Below are positions 1 to 5,888 of a DNA stretch of 6,099 bases, piece by piece. The notes under the pieces were generated by a model. That model did no database searches. It worked only from the letters and a program-made list of their open reading frames with translations, and was not told the origin of the DNA. Within the stretch, counting starts at the first letter, position 1. Each line of letters starts with the position of its first letter. Both the position numbers and the translations under genes were made by a program. The stretch comes from PWPS01 sp964573145 (GTDB taxonomy: Bacteria; Patescibacteriota; Minisyncoccia; Minisyncoccales; PWPS01), in contig CAZNIM010000032.1 of NCBI GenBank assembly GCA_964573145.1, positions 1-6,099 of the forward strand, given 5' to 3'.

Positions 1-366
1 TTTATCGCCCTTACTTCGGTGATTATCCTCAGCGGAATATTTATCGTAATCTTTATGAGTATATTTTTTATCGCTTACGAAGAGTCCGAGCGAGGGGTCG
101 ATTTGGAGAGTTCGATGGGGGCTTATTCGTTGGCCACGACTTGCATAGAGGTAGCTTTGAGAGAAATCGCTCATGATGAAAATTATAACGGTAATCATAC
201 CGAATCTTTTTCCGACGGCAATTGTGAAGTTGAAGAGTTGATTAATTTTCCCGATGATGTCGTCTTGATAACCGCTATCGGAGAAAAGTCCAATTATTAT
301 AAAACGATAGAGGTTGAGGTCGATATTTCCGATTGGCCCAATCTTGAAATAATAAAATGGCGATAA
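1..366 (+). CDS. PilX-like minor pilin, 5' end missing
   Basis: The reading frame is open from base 1 and ends at TAA 364-366, giving 121 visible residues; the start lies upstream of the window. The first ~25 residues (FIALTSVIILSGIF...) form a hydrophobic helix like the N-terminal segment of PilX-type minor pilins. It is followed by a charged turn (YEESERG) and a region around residues 44-65 (LATTCIEVALREIA, then NYNGN) that resembles PilX-like proteins common in candidate-phyla pilus operons. Two cysteines, at visible residues 48 and 75, could form a disulfide outside the membrane. The likely role is a minor pilin that primes or caps the filament. The next gene starts inside its last four codons (10-base overlap), so the two are co-translated. 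A GTG at 19 could be read as a start, but it falls inside the hydrophobic helix and would remove part of it. The family call rests on pattern resemblance only. Confidence 0.7.
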   Translation, partial: FIALTSVIILSGIFIVIFMSIFFIAYEESERGVDLESSMGAYSLATTCIEVALREIAHDENYNGNHTESFSDGNCEVEELINFPDDVVLITAIGEKSNYYKTIEVEVDISDWPNLEIIKWR

Positions 367-770
367 AAAAGAAAAAAGAAAAAGGTTTTACTTTGGCCGA
401 GATAATTATCGCTCTGGGAATAGTTTTTATCTTGGCGGCAACGGCACTGGTGGCGATTAGTCCCGGAGCTCAAATGCAAGCGGCCAGAAATAACCAAAGA
501 AGGGGAGACGCCTCTTCCATTTTGGGAGCGATGGGAGATTACAGAGCACGAAACGGAGGAGAGCTTCCCGCGTGCGTGACCGACTCTTGGACCGATGTGG
601 CCGATTGCGGTGAGCTTTTTCCGGATTATCTTTCCGAAGTTCCGGAAGATCCCGACTCGGATTGTCCGGGAAGCGGATATTCGGTAAAATTGACGGAGCT
701 TGGACGGGTAAGTGTTCGGGCCGATTGTGCTGAAGATGAAGAAATAATAGCCGGTGATAGAAGCCTATGA
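357..770 (+). CDS. Type IV prepilin / pseudopilin with four cysteines
   Basis: This 137-residue protein has a class III prepilin signal: a short basic leader (MAIKKKKEKG), cleavage expected after Gly10, then FTLAE with Glu at mature position 5, followed by a ~20-residue hydrophobic helix. Prepilin peptidase should cut and N-methylate Phe11, and the helix then packs in the filament core. After the helix comes ISPGAQMQAARNNQRR (residues 34-49), a junction shared with the pilin at 5889. The globular part has cysteines at 73, 84, 103 and 124, enough for two disulfides, and is acidic. The start ATG overlaps the end of the preceding gene by 10 bases and has no clear Shine-Dalgarno, so translational coupling is likely. 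It ends with TGA overlapping the next ATG. It could be a major or a minor subunit; its place between PilX-like and GspJ-like genes favours minor pilin. Confidence 0.88.
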   Translation: MAIKKKKEKGFTLAEIIIALGIVFILAATALVAISPGAQMQAARNNQRRGDASSILGAMGDYRARNGGELPACVTDSWTDVADCGELFPDYLSEVPEDPDSDCPGSGYSVKLTELGRVSVRADCAEDEEIIAGDRSL

Positions 771-1243
771 ACAAAGACGGATTTACGTTAATAGAATTTT
801 TAATTTACAGCACCATAGTCGTTTTTGTAATTGGATCTTTAACGATGATGGGAGTCAATGTAATGTACGGCAGAGTTCACACTGCGGCGATGAGAGACGT
901 GAATAAAAACGCCCGATTTTCAATGAGCAGAATGACATCACTAATCAGAGAGGCCGAAAGTGCCGAAGTTCTATCCGGAGGAGATCTATTATCGCTAACC
1001 TTTTCGGATCCGGAAGAGAACCCGACCGAAGTGTATGTTGATGAGGGAGTCTTGCAGCTTGTGAGAGGAGGGGGTGATCCTGTTGATTTAACCGATGAAA
1101 AAGTTGTCGTTTCGATTGTTTTTTCTCAGCCGGAAGCTGATTTAATTTTAATTGAGGCTGTTTTTGAATTCTTTAATCCGGCCGAAATGGAGGAGTACGA
1201 AATAATAAAATCCTTCAGAACGCTGGAGAATATTCGTAAATAG
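767..1243 (+). CDS. GspJ/PilW-like minor prepilin
   Basis: This 158-residue protein begins MNKDG followed by FTLIE: a very short leader, Gly5 cleavage site, Glu at mature position 5 and a hydrophobic helix to about residue 30. The following segment (ARFSMSRMTSLIREAESAEVL, roughly residues 50-70) has the arrangement typical of PulJ/GspJ and PilW minor pseudopilins, where a long helix leads into a beta-rich domain. The C-terminal half alternates short beta-like stretches (LLSLTF, TEVYVDEG, LQLVRGG, KVVVSIVF) as expected for that fold. It has no cysteines, unlike its two upstream neighbours. The ATG shares the ATGA junction with the previous stop, a 4-base overlap that indicates coupled translation. 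The likely role is a subunit of the minor-pilin initiation complex with the two preceding products. GspJ versus PilW cannot be separated by eye. Confidence 0.82.
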   Translation: MNKDGFTLIEFLIYSTIVVFVIGSLTMMGVNVMYGRVHTAAMRDVNKNARFSMSRMTSLIREAESAEVLSGGDLLSLTFSDPEENPTEVYVDEGVLQLVRGGGDPVDLTDEKVVVSIVFSQPEADLILIEAVFEFFNPAEMEEYEIIKSFRTLENIRK

Positions 1244-1244
1244 T

Positions 1245-1273
1245 TTGCAAGCCGAGTTTAATACTGATAAAAT
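1245..1273 (+). promoter_or_regulatory. Putative sigma70-type promoter before the coiled-coil gene
   Basis: TTGCAA at 1245-1250 (4 of 6 to the -35 consensus) and TAAAAT at 1268-1273 (5 of 6 to the -10 consensus) are separated by exactly 17 bases. Transcription would start near 1280, about 37 bases before the ATG. This lies in the longest gene-free gap of the window (73 bases) and precedes the only strong ribosome binding site. The region is AT-rich, so chance matches are expected; no terminator hairpin is visible in the gap, so read-through from upstream is also possible. Confidence 0.4.
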
Positions 1274-1296
1274 AAGATAATAATTTTAAATTCCCA

Positions 1297-1305
1297 AAAG
1301 GAGGG
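1297..1305 (+). promoter_or_regulatory. Strong Shine-Dalgarno site
   Basis: AAAGGAGGG contains the full AAGGAGG anti-16S match and lies about 12 bases before the ATG at 1317, slightly long but workable spacing. It fixes the start of the coiled-coil gene. None of the other starts in the window has a comparable site: they rely on overlap with the previous gene or an A/T-rich leader. Confidence 0.8.
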
Positions 1306-1316
1306 ATATCGTAAAA

Positions 1317-3175
1317 ATGAGCAAAAAAGGATCAAAAAAAGAGACGAAGCAAGACAAGCTGATTGAAAAAAAGGAAAGAGAAAAGAGAGAAATTAAAGAA
1401 AGGATTAAAAGCTTGGAAGATGAGAGGAGGGGAAAAGAAAAAGAATTGATTACTTTTTTACTTAAAGAAAAAGAGCTTTTATCAAAAAAAGCTGATTTTA
1501 GTTCGAAAAAAAATAAGGCCGAAAAAGATTTACGAACGGAGAAAGAAAAAGAGAAAGACTTAAAGCTAAAAAAGAGAGATATAGAGAAAGAGGAGGCCAG
1601 GGAAGAAGACCCGGAAAAAAAGAAAGAGGCGGAAAGAAGAAGGTGGATGGTCGAGGATGAAAGAAGAAAGACGGAAAGCGAGATCTGGGAGTTGGAGGAA
1701 AGGATTAAGGATATCGACCGACAGCTGAAAGAGATAGATAAAGAGCTCGATGATTCCGAGAAGGCGAAAAGAAAGTTCGAGTTGGAAAAAGAAAGTAAAA
1801 AAATAGGGGAAGAGATAAATGACTTGTATGGTCAAATAGCCGAGCTGGACCAAGAGATATTCAATTTGAAAGAAGAAAAGATCGATAGTGATATTAAAGA
1901 TGTAAAAAATAACGGAGATAAGATTTCGGAAGGAAAAACGATCTCCGAGGATAAAAACTATTTTGAATTGAAGGAAAAGTTGAAGAAGGTAGCAGAGGAG
2001 CGGGACGAGTTGAAAGAAGAAGTCGAAGAGTTGAGAGAAGAGAAGAGTGATCAAAAGCCGATTGACGACTCGGAAGTGGAAAGCTTAAAGTCAACAATTA
2101 ATAAAAAAGAAGAGCTTGCAGAAAGCTTAAAATCACAGCTTGACGACTTAAAAGAGGACCTTCATAGCCGTCAAGAAGAAGTCGAAGAGCTTAAAAATAA
2201 AGATAGTCAGCAAGTTGAAGAGATAAAGAGATTAAATCAAGAAATAGAAAAATTAAGGAGTGAAAATGAAGAAGAGGAGGAGGTTGACGACCGGGATCCG
2301 GAAAAGGCACTTCTTTTAGCCAGAGCAAGCTATAAAAAAGGAGACTTCGATAAGGCTCTGGAGCTTTTGGAAGAGGTTTTAAAAATCGACACTCCGGAAG
2401 AGCCCGGGTTATTCAAAAAGATATTTTCTTCTCCCATAGAGGCGAGAGCCGAAGAGCTTTTAAGGCAGATTGAAAAGAAAAAGGCTAAAAAGGAGAAGAG
2501 TGGTGCAAAGCAGGATCAGAAGAGTGAAAAAGAGTTTTCTAATCTTAAAAAAGAAAATGAAAAGCTGAAAGAAGAAAACCTGGAGCTCAATGAAAAGGTT
2601 AAGAGCATGGAAGAAAATGAAGATGGAGAGAAATTGGAGCAAAGCGTTGAAAGTCTGAAAAAGGAAAAAGAGGAAGAGGTTCAAAAGCTGAAGAAAGAAC
2701 TCTCCGAACTGAAAGAGAAAAAAGATAGTGAGATAGATAATATGAAAAAAGAGATTGAAAGATTAAAAAGTGAAGATAAGAACGGAAAAAATAAAGAAGC
2801 AGTAAAAGATGATAGCTTAAAAGCGAAAAACAAAGAGCTGACCGAAGAGATTAGCAAGCTGAAAGAAGAAAACCTGGAGCTCAATGAAAAGGTTAAGAGC
2901 ATGGAAGAAANNNNNNNNNNNNNNNNNNNNNNNNNNNNNNNNNNNNNNNNNNNNNNNNNNNNNNNNNNNNNNNNNNNNNNNNNNNNNNNNNNNNNNNNNN
3001 NNNNNNNNNNAAACTGAAAAAAGAAAAAGATCCGCAAAAACTGGAAAAACTGGAGGAGAAAAACAGAAGATTAAGCAAAGAGGTGGAAGACTTGAAAGAT
3101 GAAATCAGCGATCTTCAAAGCAAAGATGAAGAGGCTGAAAAAGTTGATCTCTCCGATCTCGATTTCAAACTATAG
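1317..3175 (+). CDS. Lys/Glu-rich coiled-coil protein with a TPR-like unit, interrupted by assembly gap
   Basis: Function not recognised. The start at 1317 is set by the strong Shine-Dalgarno. There are 531 residues before the gap at 2911-3010 and 54 after it (3011-3172, TAG 3173-3175). The frame agrees across the gap only if the true missing length leaves remainder 2 on division by 3, so the 100-N run misplaces the tail. No signal peptide or membrane helix is visible. Nearly the whole chain is charged heptad-like helix (for example KLKEENLELNEKVKSMEE). One non-coiled island at residues ~329-362 (ALLLARASYKKGDFDKALEL...VLKIDT) has the Ala/Tyr/Gly-Asp-Phe/Ala pattern of a TPR unit and is followed by a GLFKKIFSSP turn and another helix. 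The C-terminus ends in an acidic/hydrophobic tail, VDLSDLDFKL. Lying between prepilins and PilM, it may be a cytoplasmic scaffold of the pilus machine; that is inference from context. Composition alone would match many unrelated coiled-coil proteins. Confidence 0.75.
2562..2616 (+). repeat. 55-bp direct repeat, copy 1
   Basis: Identical base for base to 2856-2910. It encodes KLKEENLELNEKVKSMEE (residues 416-433) inside the coiled-coil gene. The two copies are 294 bases apart, exactly 98 codons, so the protein repeats in register. Perfect identity at synonymous positions suggests a recent internal duplication or gene conversion. Confidence 0.95.
2856..2910 (+). repeat. 55-bp direct repeat, copy 2, running into the assembly gap
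   Basis: Second perfect copy of the 2562-2616 sequence (residues 514-531). The match reaches the last base before the run of N, so the true repeat may be longer. A repeat exactly at the contig edge is the usual reason an assembler stops, so it probably caused the gap. Confidence 0.95.
2911..3010. other. Assembly gap (100 N)
   Basis: Exactly 100 undetermined bases, the conventional placeholder for a scaffold gap of unknown length. Frame analysis shows that the coding tail at 3011 is not in phase with the upstream part across 100 bases. A true length with remainder 2 modulo 3 restores one continuous protein. Confidence 0.97.
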
Positions 3176-3199
3176 ATTACATTGATTTATTTTTTATAA

Positions 3200-5395
3200 A
3201 TGGAAAAGACGATAAAAAATGCAAGAGAAAGAGGAGCTACCGACAAGCAGATTTTGGATAAGATAATAAAAGAAAATCCGGAAAAAGCGAAGTTCATCTC
3301 TTTGGCGCGACAAAGAGGAGCTACCGACAAGCAGATTCTGGATAAAATTATCGAGGTTAATTTGGAAATAAAAAAAGAGCGAGAAAAAGAAGAAAGAGAA
3401 GAGATGGCGGAAAAGAAGAAAACCATCGAAAAGAAGACTGAAGAGAAGGCTGAAGGTAAGTCGGCCAAGAAAAAAGAGACTCCCGAAAAGAAAGAAAAAG
3501 AGAAAGATGAAGATAAGCCAACCGAAAAGAAAAAAATAGAGAAAGGAAAGAAGAAAGAGAAGAAAAAGAAAGACAAGAAATCTTCCGAAAGCGTTTTAAA
3601 TCCCTTGAATTGGAAACCGATAAGAAGAATTATCTCTTCCGGTCATATGGTCGGAGTCGATATCAGCGATCACTCGATAGAGATTCTGCTCTTAAATAAA
3701 AAGGGAGTGGTTCTTTCTCATTCCAGATCGGTTTTGGATCCCGGAGTCATATCAAACGGAGAAATCGTAAATCAAAAAGCACTTTCCGAAAAGCTGAAAG
3801 AAACGATGGAGGGGGCGACTCCTCGACCACTGGAGGTCCCGGAACACACTCGAGGGAAACTTTCTTCCGCCTTTTCCAAAACTCATCGAGCGATAGTCAG
3901 CCTTCCCGATTCGAAGACTTATGTTCAAGTTTTTGAGTTCGACAAACCGCAGGGATTGTATAAAAAAGTTGAGGAAAAGGTTAAAAATACGATTCCGTTC
4001 GACTTCGATGAGCTTTATTGGGATTTTGTTCGCCTTTCGTCGGATAAAAAGACCAAAGTTTTGTGTGTTGCCGCTTTGCGAGACGTAGTTGATTCTTACA
4101 TATACTTTTTTAAGTCGACCAATATAGAGCCTCTCGTTTTTGATATAGAAGGGGCGGCGATCGGTAGAGCACTACTAATGGATGAAGAAGATTCAAAGGC
4201 GGGAAAGATGGTTCTCGACATCGGTGCCCGAACATCGGTTTTGAACATCTTTGATGGAGACAGTTTGGCGGTTTCCGTATCTTTGCCTTACGCCGGTCAT
4301 TACTTTACTTCCAAAATTGCCGATAAGCTTGAAATACCCAAAGAGGAAGCGGAAGAGTTAAAGAGAGAAGAAGGTTTTAAAAAAGACGCTTCGACGTATT
4401 CGGTTTTAAAAAAACAAGGAGAAAAGATTATTACCGAAATAAAGAGTGCTCGCAATTACTATAAAAGTCAATTCGGAAAGGATATAGACCGATTGATAAT
4501 GGCCGGAGGAAGCTCTCTCTTGCCGGGTATCGTTGAATTTTTCACCGAGTCATTGGAAGGAGTCAGGGTTGAAACCGGCGCTCCCTTGGAAAAGATTAAA
4601 AATGAAGATTTGCTTACGACCGATAAGCCGCTACTTTTTTCCAACGTTATCGGATTGGCTCTCAGATCACTGGAAAAAGACCCGGCCAAAGCGGGAATAA
4701 ATCTTTTACCGGAAGAAGTTAAGGCTCAAGAAAAGAAGAGAAGAAAAGAAAAAAGCAAGTTGGCAACAGTGCTTTCATTTATCTTTTTCTTTTTGGCGAT
4801 CGGAGTGTTGCTCTTTTCGGTCTATTATTACGTTTATTTACCGACCACTGATTCGGTTGAAGTTCCTCGCATAAAATTCGGTCAGCTGGAGCAAGATATG
4901 GAGATAGCGATAATGAGAGATGATCTTGACTCCATTTCGGTTTACGAAAATCCGACGGAAGAAGCCTCCGTTTTGGGTGAAGCGAGATCGGGAAAGTCGT
5001 ACATATCATCGGGAAGAAGAGGTCAATGGGTCGGAATCAATTTTGAAGGAGCCGTCGGATGGGTTCAAATAGGAGATATAGTTGGAATAGAAACGGTCTC
5101 CAGAGAGGATTTAAGCGACACTGAACCGGAAAGAAGATATATTACCTTTGCTCAAGTTATAGATGTCGGAGAGGACGGGTTAGAGGTTAGAAGAGGGCCC
5201 GGTGAGCGCTATGAAGCAAGGATCACCATCGAAGAAGGAACGATGTACCAGGTCTTGGATAAAGTCGGAAAATGGGTTATGATAGAAATAGGAGAGACCA
5301 CCGGTTGGGTTTTCGAAGAAAATGTCGTCTTGATTGAAGAAAGGCTTAGAATTGAAGAGGAGGCTGAAGAGGCGATTCAAAGACTGATGAATTAA
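3200..5395 (+). CDS. pilM: PilM fused to a PilN-like motif/TM segment and two SH3b domains
   Basis: A 731-residue T4P inner-membrane platform protein; an ordinary PilM is about 350. Order: tandem 28-residue repeat with core RGATDKQILDKII (residues 8-54); Lys/Glu linker (~55-130); PilM actin-like domain (~148-498) with phosphate-1 motif VGVDISDHS (151-159), IPFDFDELYWDF, phosphate-2 motif VLDIGARTS (338-346) and adenosine motif MAGGSSLLPG (434-443); INLLPEE (500-506), the type of motif by which PilN binds PilM; basic KKRRKEKSK; transmembrane helix ~521-547; SH3b-like domains ~577-632 and ~652-712, the second with LEVRRGPGERYE; short charged C-terminal helix. The basic stretch predicts a cytoplasmic N-terminus and exported SH3b domains. 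The start is the first possible ATG, since TAA lies directly upstream in frame; there is no Shine-Dalgarno. The gap from the coiled-coil gene is 24 bases. The PilM core is confident; the PilN reading rests on motif plus topology. Confidence 0.9.
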   Translation: MEKTIKNARERGATDKQILDKIIKENPEKAKFISLARQRGATDKQILDKIIEVNLEIKKEREKEEREEMAEKKKTIEKKTEEKAEGKSAKKKETPEKKEKEKDEDKPTEKKKIEKGKKKEKKKKDKKSSESVLNPLNWKPIRRIISSGHMVGVDISDHSIEILLLNKKGVVLSHSRSVLDPGVISNGEIVNQKALSEKLKETMEGATPRPLEVPEHTRGKLSSAFSKTHRAIVSLPDSKTYVQVFEFDKPQGLYKKVEEKVKNTIPFDFDELYWDFVRLSSDKKTKVLCVAALRDVVDSYIYFFKSTNIEPLVFDIEGAAIGRALLMDEEDSKAGKMVLDIGARTSVLNIFDGDSLAVSVSLPYAGHYFTSKIADKLEIPKEEAEELKREEGFKKDASTYSVLKKQGEKIITEIKSARNYYKSQFGKDIDRLIMAGGSSLLPGIVEFFTESLEGVRVETGAPLEKIKNEDLLTTDKPLLFSNVIGLALRSLEKDPAKAGINLLPEEVKAQEKKRRKEKSKLATVLSFIFFFLAIGVLLFSVYYYVYLPTTDSVEVPRIKFGQLEQDMEIAIMRDDLDSISVYENPTEEASVLGEARSGKSYISSGRRGQWVGINFEGAVGWVQIGDIVGIETVSREDLSDTEPERRYITFAQVIDVGEDGLEVRRGPGERYEARITIEEGTMYQVLDKVGKWVMIEIGETTGWVFEENVVLIEERLRIEEEAEEAIQRLMN
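3228..3253 (+). repeat. 26-bp direct repeat encoding the N-terminal repeat of PilM, copy 1
   Basis: Identical to 3312-3337, 84 bases (28 codons) downstream; after one mismatch (3254/3338) the next seven bases match again. It encodes the core of the repeated ERGATDKQILDKII / QRGATDKQILDKII helix pair. Confidence 0.93.
3312..3337 (+). repeat. 26-bp direct repeat encoding the N-terminal repeat of PilM, copy 2
   Basis: Second copy of the 3228-3253 sequence, in the same reading frame. Flanking codons differ more, so the conserved core looks like the functional part or the most recent conversion tract. Confidence 0.93.
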
Positions 5396-5405
5396 ATTAA
5401 ATTTT

Positions 5406-5840
5406 ATGGAAATAGAATTGGAAGAAGAGAAAAAAGTGGAGAAGCAAGAGATACCGGTTTACGTTACGGCGATATTTATCGCTCTTTCGGGAATCGGACT
5501 ACTTCTTTTTACGGTTTATTATATCGCTTTTTTACCCGTGCCGGTAGCGATGCAGCCGCTCAGGATTAGAATATTGACCGCCCTACAGCTGGAAGAAATT
5601 TTGGAAGAGGAAGATACCGTTTTGGTAACCGTTATCGAGACCGATGAAGATCGAGATCGAACTTCGGTTTACAGTGAGCCCGATGAGGATTCTCCACTCC
5701 ATTTTTCAGCCGCACCGGGTGATTTTTATGAAAAACTGGAAGAAGGTGACGGCTGGATTAAAATAGGGAAGATAGGAACCGAAGAAGAGACCGAGACCGG
5801 CTGGATAAAAAGTGAGATGGTCGAAGTTTTGGATTCTTAG
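5406..5840 (+). CDS. Small membrane-anchored SH3-like protein, paralogue of the PilM fusion C-terminus
   Basis: 144 residues. An acidic N-terminus (MEIELEEEKK) is followed by one hydrophobic helix at ~18-43 and then an exported domain. The helix end reads GIGLLLFTVYYIAFLP, closely matching AIGVLLFSVYYYVYLP at the equivalent place in the preceding PilM fusion. Downstream, TSVYSEPDEDS pairs with ISVYENPTEEA, and GWIKIG plus TGWIKSEMV match the WVGI and GWVQIGDIV strands of its first SH3 domain. The gene therefore looks like a duplicate of the transmembrane-plus-SH3 part without the PilM part and with one SH3 domain. A cytoplasmic N-terminus with an exported C-terminus is assumed from the fusion, because the positive-inside signal here is weak. 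It starts 10 bases after the PilM stop, with no Shine-Dalgarno, and is surely cotranscribed. Its likely role is a partner of the PilM fusion, taking the place of PilN/PilO-type proteins (inference). It is not clearly assignable to any named family. Confidence 0.8.
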   Translation: MEIELEEEKKVEKQEIPVYVTAIFIALSGIGLLLFTVYYIAFLPVPVAMQPLRIRILTALQLEEILEEEDTVLVTVIETDEDRDRTSVYSEPDEDSPLHFSAAPGDFYEKLEEGDGWIKIGKIGTEEETETGWIKSEMVEVLDS

Positions 5841-5856
5841 TCGAAAAAATTATAAA
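5829..5856 (+). promoter_or_regulatory. Weak candidate promoter before the last pilin
   Basis: TATAAA at 5851-5856 (5 of 6 to the -10 consensus) has TTGGAT at 5829-5834 upstream (3 of 6 to -35) with a 16-base spacer. The predicted transcript would start about 25 bases before the ATG at 5889. A separate promoter would make sense for an abundant pilin, and the 48-base gap is longer than most gaps here, but the -35 match is poor and overlaps the previous coding end. Confidence 0.25.
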
Positions 5857-5888
5857 TCAAAAGGTCGAAAACGAATAAAAAGAAAAAC

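Noticed and set aside
19..366. GTG at 19 as the true start of the first gene
   Set aside because: The frame is open to the window edge and residues before the GTG (FIALTS) continue the expected hydrophobic pilin helix, so the gene is truncated by the window.
768..770. TGA as a sense codon (recoded glycine as in some candidate phyla)
   Set aside because: The only TGA used in the genes here coincides with the ATGA junction to the next gene, and no gene body contains an in-frame TGA, so the standard code fits.
1566..2054. Long minus-strand open frames opposite the coiled-coil gene (also 1894-2097, 2460-2684, 2681-3037, 2893-3078)
   Set aside because: Their products are strings of Leu, Phe and Ser, as expected from the complement of purine-rich Lys/Glu codons; no start signals or recognisable motifs.
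2884..3102. Plus-strand open frame spanning the run of N
   Set aside because: It exists only because the placeholder gap has no stops and lies in a different frame from the coiled-coil gene on both sides.
3195..3200. TATAAA as a -10 box for pilM
   Set aside because: It overlaps the ATG itself and no -35-like hexamer lies at the right distance; co-transcription with the upstream gene is simpler.
3187..3576. Minus-strand open frame opposite the start of PilM
   Set aside because: Phe/Ser-rich shadow of the Lys/Glu linker and repeats; the plus-strand repeat is conserved in frame.
3641..4695. FtsA or another actin-like ATPase rather than PilM
   Set aside because: The GxIxxGEIVN-like segment, the IPFDFDELYWDF motif, the following INLLP motif and the surrounding prepilins all fit PilM; no FtsA C-terminal membrane amphipathic helix is present.
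5841..5888. Terminator between the SH3 gene and the last pilin
   Set aside because: No GC-rich inverted repeat with a following T run can be drawn in this A-rich gap.
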